Assembly (NCBI GenBank): GCA_022457155.1 | Contig: JAJGOT010000135.1 | Location: 662,501 to 726,500 of the forward strand | Length of the DNA: 64,000 nucleotides | Direction of reading: 5' to 3' | Source of the DNA: Cladopsammia gracilis | Taxonomy: Eukaryota > Cnidaria > Anthozoa > Scleractinia > Dendrophylliidae | Shown here: positions 57,471 through 64,000 of the stretch, one piece after another | Numbering within the stretch: the stretch's first letter is position 1 | Layout: every line of letters begins with the position of its first letter | The notes under the pieces: model-generated | Database searches by the model: none | Seen by the model: only the letters and a program-made list of their open reading frames with translations | Told to the model about the DNA's origin: nothing | Position numbers and translations under genes: made by a program

Positions 57471-58952
57471 ATGAGTTATTCAAATGGACTGCTTTCTGAA
57501 ACAAGCACTCGCGCGCATGGCGCGGGACGAGATGGAAAAGATGGGCTGCCAGGCGTTGGTTTCAAGCTGACGCCTTCAGGGGACTTCGATCTTCAAAACA
57601 AAAAAATGACCAATGTCGCTGAAGGAACGGGGAATGACGATGCAATTACCAAACACCAAGTTGACACGCTTGTAACGCAATTGCGGGTAGATTCACTTCA
57701 GGTTGATGGTTCCTCGCATATGACTGGGGATCTTGATCTCAGGGGACAAAAACTCATCAACTCCGGCGGAATTGAAATGAATCGCAAATTGATCGTCAAT
57801 CTGGACACTGATGAAAACCAGGATTTGTCAGCGGTGAACGTGATCACATTGAAGAAATTTCACCCTGATGCTCCGGCTCACACTCATGAAGTCACGAAGG
57901 ACCTGGATTTGAAAGGACTTTTCAACGTGAAAAACTCAAAACAGCAGACGTATCATGATTTGGGAGCGCATTATAACAACCTGGTTTCTTATAATGACGT
58001 AAAGAATGTCTTTGTATCCCGCAAAGAGACGTTTCCAATGGAGACGGCTTTGGATATGGGAAATCACACCATTTTTAACGTGAAAGATCCCGAAGTTGCC
58101 GACCAAGGCGCAAATAAAAGATATGTGGATGGTGCAGCTCGGAAAAAGCTTTCGTTGGAAGGTGGAACAATGACCGGAAACCTGGATATGAACTCGCAAC
58201 AAATCAACAATATTGCAACGCCAACTCTGAAGCATCAACCCACGTCAAAATCTTATGTGGATAGCCAGATAGGAGGTGTGGTAGTCCACACGATAGAATT
58301 AGAAGCGAGGCTCAAAAAATACGTAAATGAATCGCATATCACGTCAACCTCTCACCCGAAAGACGCATTCCGCTATCTGATGGAAAATGTGGATGAATCC
58401 AGCTCTGAACATAATATGACAGTAACGGCAATCAGTGATTTTTCAAATTCGCCGCATCTTTTCAACAAGAAGGCGTATGACTTGAAAATAACAAAAGATC
58501 ATTTCAATGAATACGATGGGAGACTTGGATTCAATATGTTCAAACTCCCAGAGGGAGAATACACGATTTGCATTGAATTCTTTCTCGCGTCAATGGATGG
58601 TGTTAGTGTTAATGTCGTGAGCACAAGTCTGAATATTAATCAGCAATCAACTAAGAAGTTTTCCACTTATACCCGTTCCATCATCCACATGCTTAAATGG
58701 GAGATCACTCCACCAGAATACATTTTCCTGGATCTGAAGTGGCGAGGAACTGCCGAGTCAGCTGCAGAAGGACCCACAAATCTGATCATATATGGCGTTG
58801 CTGGTTCTCAACCTGATGTTGAAAGCAGCGTTTATGATTCCCCTTTCGTTTTCGAGAGCGGAGCGATGGTCATGGAGACTGACTTGCATTTGAATGGCCA
58901 CGCAGTGTTGAATTTGCCGCTTCGCCCTTCAAAACACTTCATCAAGATTTGA
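57471..58952 (+). CDS. Fibre or spike-like protein with collagen and phage-tail-type repeats
   Basis: Start ATG at 57,471, in TTTAAAATG one base after the ATPase stop. An in-frame ATG 18 codons upstream lies inside the ATPase gene and is rejected. The 493-residue protein begins with a short collagen-like run (GRDGKDGLPGVG). It then has repeats of the kind MTGDLDLRGQKL / MTGNLDMNSQQINN followed by KRYVD or KSYVD, as in bacteriophage tail fibres. The C-terminal third is a beta-rich head. It is probably the trimeric host-attachment fibre, by analogy. Intact. Confidence 0.75.
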   Translation: MSYSNGLLSETSTRAHGAGRDGKDGLPGVGFKLTPSGDFDLQNKKMTNVAEGTGNDDAITKHQVDTLVTQLRVDSLQVDGSSHMTGDLDLRGQKLINSGGIEMNRKLIVNLDTDENQDLSAVNVITLKKFHPDAPAHTHEVTKDLDLKGLFNVKNSKQQTYHDLGAHYNNLVSYNDVKNVFVSRKETFPMETALDMGNHTIFNVKDPEVADQGANKRYVDGAARKKLSLEGGTMTGNLDMNSQQINNIATPTLKHQPTSKSYVDSQIGGVVVHTIELEARLKKYVNESHITSTSHPKDAFRYLMENVDESSSEHNMTVTAISDFSNSPHLFNKKAYDLKITKDHFNEYDGRLGFNMFKLPEGEYTICIEFFLASMDGVSVNVVSTSLNINQQSTKKFSTYTRSIIHMLKWEITPPEYIFLDLKWRGTAESAAEGPTNLIIYGVAGSQPDVESSVYDSPFVFESGAMVMETDLHLNGHAVLNLPLRPSKHFIKI

Positions 58953-58966
58953 GAAAGGAAAACACA

Positions 58967-59289
58967 ATGATTGTTTGATCTTCCCAAATGAAGAGGAAGA
59001 TGAAACAAATTATTGGCAACAATTTGGATCTGACTTCCGGATTTTGAATGTCACGGTTTTCATTCTTCAACGCGGTCCTAACCCAGTGAGTGGATCAACC
59101 ATCATCATGACAAGTCTTGTTAAAGGAGATCACATCACTCGGAACGCAGTCAGACCTTCCACCAATTCATTTGGTGCACTGCAGTTCACCTTCAATCAAA
59201 ATGTTGGGAAGGAAGAAGCTTTCTATCTGGCTCTCTCGGATGGAAATGCCATTCAAAGAGCAAAAGCGACAATTCTGATTGAAAAATGA
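58967..59289 (+). CDS. Small beta-rich protein, start region disrupted
   Basis: The open frame covers 58,975-59,289 (104 codons with a TTG first codon). The nearest ATG, at 58,967, is in a frame offset by one base and runs into TGA after three codons. A short T run lies between. The protein has an acidic N-terminus (PNEEEDETN) and beta strands (FRILNVTVFILQ, FYLALSDGN). No family recognised. Its place after the fibre gene suggests a minor virion protein or fibre partner, as inference only. Confidence 0.5.
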
Positions 59290-59303
59290 TTTCTCCCTGA
59301 AAA

Positions 59304-59798
59304 ATGAAGCGAGCGAAGCGAAAACAAAGCATCTTTGCTTTCAATCACATCGACCCTGCAATTCGGGAAGAAGAACTGGAAGAGATCAAAAAACTTTTTC
59401 GATTTTATCACAAAAGATTTTGGTGCCTGAAACGAGTGCATGGTCGATTCAAGAAAATGAATCTGCTCATGAATTTAACCTCTTCCGGTTTGGTTGCAAT
59501 CGGGACGATTGCTGGGGGAACAACTCTCAACCCCATCGTGTTGGGAGTAATTTCAGGGTTGGGATTGGTCGTCAAAACCTTCAATGAAATGAAGAACCTG
59601 AAAAGCAAAATTGAGATGGCGAAGTTTGCTTTCACCACCTATGAAAAAACATTGAGTGATTTGCGCTTCGCTTTGCGGGGAGGAAATTTTGATCGAACTG
59701 AATTTTTGTTTTCAATGGAAGCGATTGATGGGATTGTGATTGATTTGGGGTTGGATTTGGAGCGGTTTGAGAAGGAATGGGAAAGTCGATTTGAGTGA
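59304..59798 (+). CDS. Two-helix membrane protein
   Basis: A 164-residue protein. The N-terminus is basic (KRAKRKQ) and rich in aromatic and basic residues (FRFYHKRFWCLKRVHG). A glycine-rich hydrophobic hairpin covers about residues 55-92 (LVAIGTIAGG, then VLGVISGLGLVV). A helical, charged C-terminal half follows. It is probably inserted in a membrane, perhaps in virion entry or exit, but no function is established. Both ends of the gene carry gcgagcgaagcgaa-type repeats. It starts 14 bases after the preceding stop and seems co-transcribed with the ATPase. Confidence 0.65.
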   Translation: MKRAKRKQSIFAFNHIDPAIREEELEEIKKLFRFYHKRFWCLKRVHGRFKKMNLLMNLTSSGLVAIGTIAGGTTLNPIVLGVISGLGLVVKTFNEMKNLKSKIEMAKFAFTTYEKTLSDLRFALRGGNFDRTEFLFSMEAIDGIVIDLGLDLERFEKEWESRFE

Positions 59799-59880
59799 AC
59801 GACCGAAGGGAGTGAGCCGGGAGTGAACGAAGCGACCGAAGGGAGCTGCGGAGCGGCGAGCCGGGAGTGAGCGCGTTTTT
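59796..59880. repeat. GC-rich repeat between converging genes
   Basis: The blocks gaccgaagggag and gagccgggagtga each occur twice in 85 bp, in DNA far more GC-rich than the rest of the element. It lies between the plus-strand membrane protein gene and the minus-strand regulator gene that ends at 59,903. It may act as a transcription boundary. Confidence 0.7.
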
Positions 59881-59902
59881 CATTTTCCAGTGGAAATGAA
59901 AA

Positions 59903-61152
59903 TCATTCTTCCTTCAATATTTTTACTCGCCAATACCATTCAACGCCAGGATGCATCTCAACTTTCAGGGGAAAAACCCCCATGTGAGGGTTGCTTTCCC
60001 AGACTTCTCGCGGTGGAGCAGGGCAAGGAAATATGATCTCCAGTTCCCAATAATCTTTTGTTTCGCCCACCAAGAATTCGAAACGCGGACCGACCAACAA
60101 GATTCGCGTTTCTGCATTTTCTTCTTCTTCGCCCCAACCTTTCACCCGATACCCCTCAGGAAGGAAGAGAGGATGATTCTCTAAAAAATCGAAATACAGG
60201 TCATGCAGGTTATAACACTCCGGAACCACTTTCCGAAGATCTGGATGGAATGGATGCCGCGGGTTCGTAGGGTGGCACCAATGATGCTGCTTCTCTTTCT
60301 CTTCCTCTTTCTCCTCCTCTTTCTCCTCTTCCTCAGGAGGGAGTTCATCCGCATTTTCCTCCGCCCAAGCTGCCATTTTTTCCGCATCTTCAATGACATG
60401 TTCTTCGCGGTCAAAAGCTCGCGTTTCATTCATATAATCTTCTATCGCGTCTCTTGGTTTTCCAAATCGGGCAGGTTGGGCTCTGGGGGAAACTTTGAGT
60501 TCCTCGATTTGCTCCGCAATCTCTTCCACTTTTTCCTGATTGTCTTCCGCCACTGCCGCCAAGCACGCATTATTCAACTTTGTCAGTTCTTGATCGTACT
60601 GTTTCTGGGGTGAGATTTTTTCCCCAGGAATCTCAAGTTTGAATTGCGTCCCATCGAATTTTCTGGTGAATGAATCTCTTCCACTTCGGAGGGCATTTGG
60701 AATCGTTTTTGGGTCAATCCCCAATTCTCGCGCTGCCGCGGCCATGGAAGAAAATTCTTGAGGCCCACCAAGTTCTGAAATGACGCGGATGGCAGGAAGA
60801 GATCTGGGAGAAGCAGTGACGATTGAACCTTCAATCTGCGCAACCATCACTTCTTTTCCCGTTTTTGTTCGAACGAAGCCAGTTGCGGAATTTTTGAGAG
60901 CGCGCGCGACAGCGGCGCGAGGAACTCCAAGCGCATCAGCCATCTGATTTTTGGTTTCAAATTCTTTGCCCTCTGCGGTGAATTCCATTCGTCGCACGAC
61001 CATAACTGGCTTTCCCTGGAGCTTGAAATGATTTTTCCTTTCTTGAGTTGTCTATTCAGATATTGTCTGGAGACGCCAAGTCTTTGAGCCATTTCAGCTT
61101 CGGATTTGGCTGGTTCTCCAACAATTCTTCCATATGAAACTAGCAACCACAT
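59903..61152 (-). CDS. Regulator with NUMOD-like helix-turn-helix repeats, frame offset near the start
   Basis: The probable start is ATG at 61,152 (ACTAAAATG). Its frame covers one HTH unit (EMAQRLGVSRQYLNRQL) and must shift by -1 at the five-A run 61,036-61,032 to enter the main frame. That frame is open from ATG 61,003 for 366 residues and adds two more units (QMADALGVPRAAVARAL and AAARELGIDPKTIPNAL). An acidic hinge (EEEEKEEEKEEEKEK) and an unrelated Trp-rich C-terminal domain follow. The repeats look like NUMOD/phage-type DNA-binding modules. A role in binding element DNA is likely. Confidence 0.6.
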
Positions 61153-61224
61153 TTTAGTAGGTGTCATTTTTTGTCAACTTATTGACAAAAAGAGATTTAT
61201 GAAATCTGCGAAATTCTGGGAGAA

Positions 61225-61640
61225 AAAAATATTTCACGGCAAAATCCGCTGAAAAATTTGGTTGACAAAGAAATTTATTTGTGCCCAAATCGGGAAAAGA
61301 TGGCAACGGTGGGGGTTGACACTTTTGGTCAACCTCCGAAAAAATTCAGATTTTTTTATTTTTTTTTTGCAAACGCAATATCTCGAATGACGCACTGTCC
61401 CTATTGAGACATGGGGGTGCCTATTGTTCTGCTGGATCTGGCATAAAACTCGGGGACAAAATTTTGAAATATTTTTTTGTCAACTCGGGAAAAAATTCTG
61501 GGAAATATATTTTTTGAGTTCTGAAAAAAAATAGTTTGAAAATATTTTTCCTGAATTTTTTTCTCCGAGGTGACAAAAAAATCCATTGACAAATCTTCCG
61601 CTGAAATCTGGGGGAAAAATTCTGGGGAAAAATTCAGAAT
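61225..61640. repeat. Right inverted repeat of the morphogenesis module
   Basis: Inverted partner of 49,735-50,165. Shared blocks, in order from the inside: tttgtgcccaaat, gggttgacacttttggtcaa, caatatctcgaatgac, tgtccctattgagacatg, cataaaactc, ttttgaaatatttttttgtc and the near-perfect 43-bp end block. Gaps and mismatches are spread throughout, so the arms have diverged. Confidence 0.8.
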
Positions 61641-61947
61641 CCGAGTCAGAATCCGAGTCAGAATCCGGATTTTTCCCCAGATTTCGATGGATTTTTTTCG
61701 CCAGAATTTGGTGGATTTTTTTGCCAGAATTTGGTGGATTTTTTTTCGCTAAATTCTGGTGGATTTTTTTGCCAGAATTTGGTGGATTTTTTTCGCTAAA
61801 TTCTGGTGGATTTTTTTCGCCAGAATTTGGTGGATTTTTTTCGCTAAATTCTGGTGGATTTTTTTCGCCAGAATTTGGTGGATTTTTTTGCCAGAATTTG
61901 GTGGATTTTTTTTCGCTAAATTCTGGTGGATTTTTTTGCCAGAATTT
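61637..61947. repeat. Tandem arrays of 12-bp and 25-27-bp units
   Basis: gagtcagaatcc occurs about three times at 61,637-61,672. Then about ten units alternate between ttcgccagaatttggtggat and cgctaaattctggtggat, each followed by seven or eight T. The open frames through the array (FFARIWWIFF) are repeat artefacts. The array directly borders the right inverted repeat. Confidence 0.9.
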
Positions 61948-61949
61948 TT

Positions 61950-62390
61950 GTCTACATTGGAGAGACTGGACGCAGGTTGGCTGACCGTTTCAGAGAACAC
62001 CGCAGAGATGTAATCAACGGCAGAAATGACCTTCCTGTACCTGCGCATTTTAACCAACCGAATCACTCACTGTAGGATTTGAAAGTCGCTGTACTGAAAG
62101 CGGGCCTGGCCAACCAAGAATATCGCAAGGAACAGGAAATGCGTTTCATTTTTAGGCAAGGAACCATGGCCCCGAGTGGTCTGAATCAAGACTTTAGTTT
62201 TACGTGAATTTACTTTTTTGCCCACTCGCGCGCCAGCGCGCGCTGCCACGTGCGTGATCATGTAATTGGACACGTGTGCTAAATTAACGAACTTTTCAAC
62301 GGTTTTTTTAATAGTTTTGTACCCTGAAGAAGGCAGCATTGCCGAAACGTCGGGAAAAATCATTCTACAAACAGCGTCAAATTTTACACA
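61950..62390 (+). mobile_element. Penelope-like element 3' fragment with GIY-YIG remnant
   Basis: The frame 61,950-62,207 reads VYIGETGRRLADRFREHRR, then FNQPNHSL, a TAG, and MRFIFRQGT. This is the C-terminal GIY-YIG endonuclease of Penelope-like retroelements. The 3' end has the common ctgaagaaggcagc-ttgccgaaacgtcg sequence near 62,330. It is truncated at the 5' end inside the tandem array and carries one stop, so it is inactive. It is an insertion into the virus-like element or its flank. Confidence 0.85.
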
Positions 62391-62540
62391 TTTTTTTCAT
62401 TTCATCATTCGAGACAGAAAGAGATTTTAATTGCCAGAAGATTTTTTCACGGGGTTGTCGAGAGAGCAGTCGGGGATAGATATTTTCGCGGGATTCATTT
62501 TCTTGGGTGAGATGAAAAAAATGAATTAAAACGCAAAAAT
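62391..62540. other. Short spacer with no gene
   Basis: AT-rich spacer between the Penelope fragment and the next element gene. Nothing recognised. Confidence 0.4.
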
Positions 62541-62708
62541 TCATTTTCCTATGAACTTGAGATCCTCTTCCGTTCGGACTGGGAGAAAACCAGTTGCCAT
62601 ATCCACAGCTTTTTGAAAACTTCTTTCCATTTCACACGCTTTTTCCCAAACGATTTCCTCTTTGATTTTTTCTACCTCTTTCTGAGGAGTGGGTTTCTTT
62701 TTCAACAT
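62541..62708 (-). CDS. Small charged helical protein
   Basis: 55 residues from ATG at 62,708, starting MLKKKPTPQKEVEKIKEE. Mostly a single charged helix, with GFLPVRTEEDLKF at the end. It starts 24 bases downstream of the stop of the helix-turn-helix gene, on the same strand. Family not recognised. Could be a cofactor of that gene. Confidence 0.45.
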   Translation of the reverse strand: MLKKKPTPQKEVEKIKEEIVWEKACEMERSFQKAVDMATGFLPVRTEEDLKFIGK

Positions 62709-62731
62709 TTTTTCTCCAATGAAGAAAAAAT

Positions 62732-63220
62732 TCAAAACAGGGCTTGAAAATCTTCAATGCATTTTTCCATATCAGCCTGTTTGGTGGAGGAAAATTTGGA
62801 AGCTTTTTTTCTTGCTCGAGCGTGAAGGAGTTTTTCATCCGCAGCCTTCACGCGCATGAGATGGATAAGCTGTTCCAGTCTGGGAGATGCCCAAGTGACT
62901 TCGTGAGATTTCTCCTGTGAATCCAGAAAATGAGTTTTTTTCTTGCAAAGTTGATTGAAAAAAACTGTGCGTGATAACCCAAATCGTTCCTGAATTTCCT
63001 CCGCGGAAAAGAAATCTTTCCCATCAATCCGGATAAATGGTGTGCCTTCTTCCTCCTGAATCCAAAACACTTTTTGGTCGGCTCTTCTGGTATATTTGGT
63101 GTTGCCCGATTTGAGAACTCGTAAAATCGTCTTGGTGGGAAGTCCAGTTTGTTCACTAGCTTCTTTGAATGTGAAAAAAGTTTGTTTTTCTTTTCCGTCT
63201 TCCTGAATTGAAAATTTCAT
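62732..63220 (-). CDS. Small regulator with two NUMOD-like helix-turn-helix units
   Basis: 162 residues from ATG at 63,220 in a TTTAAAATG box. Unit one is EASEQTGLPTKTILRVLKSG followed by a beta stretch ending KVFWIQ. Unit two is EEIQERFGLSRTVFFNQL. The C-terminus is basic and helical (ARARKKASK). Same architecture as the N-terminal part of the gene at 59,903-61,152, so the two may be paralogues. Divergent from the SAP/polymerase gene and sharing its promoter, it could control polymerase expression. Confidence 0.6.
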   Translation of the reverse strand: MKFSIQEDGKEKQTFFTFKEASEQTGLPTKTILRVLKSGNTKYTRRADQKVFWIQEEEGTPFIRIDGKDFFSAEEIQERFGLSRTVFFNQLCKKKTHFLDSQEKSHEVTWASPRLEQLIHLMRVKAADEKLLHARARKKASKFSSTKQADMEKCIEDFQALF

Positions 63221-63259
63221 TTTAAATGGGAAAAAAATCTTTTTTCTCCATTTAAAATG
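63218..63259. promoter_or_regulatory. Palindromic divergent promoter with two TTTAAAATG boxes
   Basis: cattttaaatgg (63,218-63,229) and ccatttaaaatg (63,248-63,259) are a perfect 12-bp inverted pair 18 bp apart. Each contains the start codon of one of the two outward-facing genes. The strictest example of the start-site box shared across the element. Confidence 0.75.
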
Positions 63260-63664
63260 TCAACGTTAGCTGCATGGCAATCATTTGCGCGATCGACAAA
63301 TTTGCAAGGTTGGTCGCGATTGAAGAAAAATGAATTAGTGAAGTTTTTAGTTGAAAATCTTTGGCAAGGAGGGGGATTGGATCAGCCCAAAATGAACAAA
63401 GCAGCTCGTTTGAGACTTCGGAAAAGACAAAAAGTTAACCTCCTGAATTGGAAAAATAAAAAAATAAATGTTCCTATTCTGGTTCCGGAAAGAAGAGATT
63501 TTCCTTCCAGAGCCATTCCCAGAGTGATTGAAGAAAACACAGAAACGGTTTCTGATTGGCTGAATTGGCTGGAAAGTGTGGATGATGTTGATATTCGGAG
63601 GAGATCGAATCCCGCGGTGGAAAGATTGAAAAAACAAACCGAGAAATTGTGGGAAAAAGGTTGA
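63257..63664 (+). CDS. SAP/Rho_N-like N-terminal domain of the DNA polymerase gene
   Basis: 135 residues from ATG 63,257. Residues 4-35 match the SAP/Rho_N pattern (FARSTNLQGWSRLKKNELVK), a small DNA-binding fold. A basic linker and a DWLNWL segment follow. The frame ends at TGA 63,664 right after a five-A run, while the next frame, offset by -1, opens the polymerase. In related elements this domain stands at the front of the polymerase gene, so both frames probably belong to one gene. Confidence 0.6.
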   Translation: MSTLAAWQSFARSTNLQGWSRLKKNELVKFLVENLWQGGGLDQPKMNKAARLRLRKRQKVNLLNWKNKKINVPILVPERRDFPSRAIPRVIEENTETVSDWLNWLESVDDVDIRRRSNPAVERLKKQTEKLWEKG

Positions 63665-64000
63665 TCGTGGAAGAAGGAAAATCCGCTTTGAAAGGATTCG
63701 CGAAACAATTTATCATTCAAGGCGATGATTCCATCTCTCCCCAAGATTTTTTCCGGAAAGCAAGATGGCATATTATCCAGCTCTTGCAAGAAAATCCACA
63801 AACAAAAGTGAAATGCATTTTGAATGCCGAAATGTCCCGCACCAATTGGGCTTCTGGAGAAGAGATAATTGATGACCCATTTTTCCATTCCCAGCAGAAA
63901 AAGAATCTGGGAAACAACATGGAGATTGTGGATGAAATGGAAAGAGAAATGATTGAAAATTTGGAAAACTTCAATCGCAGGGGAAGTAATTGGATGTTTG
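63661..64000 (+). CDS. pPolB: Protein-primed DNA polymerase B, N-terminal part (cut by window end)
   Basis: Open to the last base. The segment KSALKGFAKQFII, followed by QDFFRKARW and, near the end, NFNRRGSNWMF, is the conserved N-terminal region found before the exonuclease and polymerase domains in Polinton PolB. No ATG precedes it in frame. It is probably entered from the SAP frame through a single-base offset at the A run just before 63,661. The exonuclease, polymerase and primer domains would lie beyond 64,000. Family call is by pattern, as no catalytic motif is in view. Confidence 0.65.
   Translation, partial: MIVEEGKSALKGFAKQFIIQGDDSISPQDFFRKARWHIIQLLQENPQTKVKCILNAEMSRTNWASGEEIIDDPFFHSQQKKNLGNNMEIVDEMEREMIENLENFNRRGSNWMF

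Noticed and set aside
61586..62066. Long ORFs with WWIFF or KIHQNLAKK repeats
   Set aside because: Both strands are open because of the 25-27-bp tandem array; not a protein.
63655..63664. A programmed frameshift site between the SAP frame and PolB
   Set aside because: No canonical slippery heptamer is in the SAP frame; a missing base in the A run is simpler.

Overview
The window reads as a metazoan nuclear contig, most likely an anthozoan cnidarian such as a stony coral. This rests on one conserved animal gene split into short exons with long repeat-filled introns, many palindromic MITE-like repeats, degraded Ty3/Gypsy, non-LTR and Penelope-like retroelements, a tRNA-type SINE, and a virus-like element of a kind common in cnidarian genomes. 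The species cannot be fixed from the sequence.

Positions 1-23,300: the 5' part of ANAPC1 (APC/C subunit 1) lies on the minus strand. Its initiator exon is at 23,136-23,273, and eight exons were located, running leftward past position 1. One small exon (expected second) was not found. Where two consecutive exons were located, their phases agree. The introns hold two truncated Gypsy elements (about 1.0-3.0 kb and 4.5-7.6 kb), a non-LTR reverse transcriptase fragment that split an older palindromic repeat, several MITEs, minisatellites, and an intact 252-codon single-exon ORF at 21.9-22.6 kb.

Positions 23,300-48,054: mostly repeat. The main items are a 4.6-kb satellite of 103-bp units with a 15-unit (1,545-bp) higher-order repeat (29.8-34.3 kb), a minus-strand multi-exon gene model with KDZ-transposase-like segments (36.9-39.9 kb) whose promoter and first exon are duplicated in inverted orientation at 23.6 kb, a foldback element at 41 kb, and a TIR element at 47.3-48.05 kb.

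Positions 48,100-64,000: a gene-dense Polinton/Maverick (adintovirus-like) virus-type element, cut off by the window end. Minus-strand block: integrase with chromodomain, phospholipase A2-domain protein, adenain-like protease, major capsid protein, small basic core-like protein, penton-like protein and an acidic ORF. Plus-strand block: packaging ATPase, fibre-like protein, a small beta-rich protein and a two-helix membrane protein. These lie between inverted repeats (about 49.7-50.2 and 61.2-61.6 kb). Outside the repeats are a VLTF3-like late transcription factor gene on the left, and a helix-turn-helix gene plus the beginning of a SAP/protein-primed DNA polymerase B gene on the right. A Penelope-like fragment sits in the right flank.

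Most element genes begin at a TAAAATG box, which recalls poxvirus late promoters and fits with the VLTF3-like gene. The copy carries breaks: two in-frame TAG codons (capsid and PLA2 genes), six frame offsets all of the same sign and nearly all at A/T runs, and a Phe where the protease nucleophile is expected. One offset, between the PLA2 and integrase frames, sits on a canonical -1 frameshift heptamer followed six bases later by a 10-bp stem-loop.
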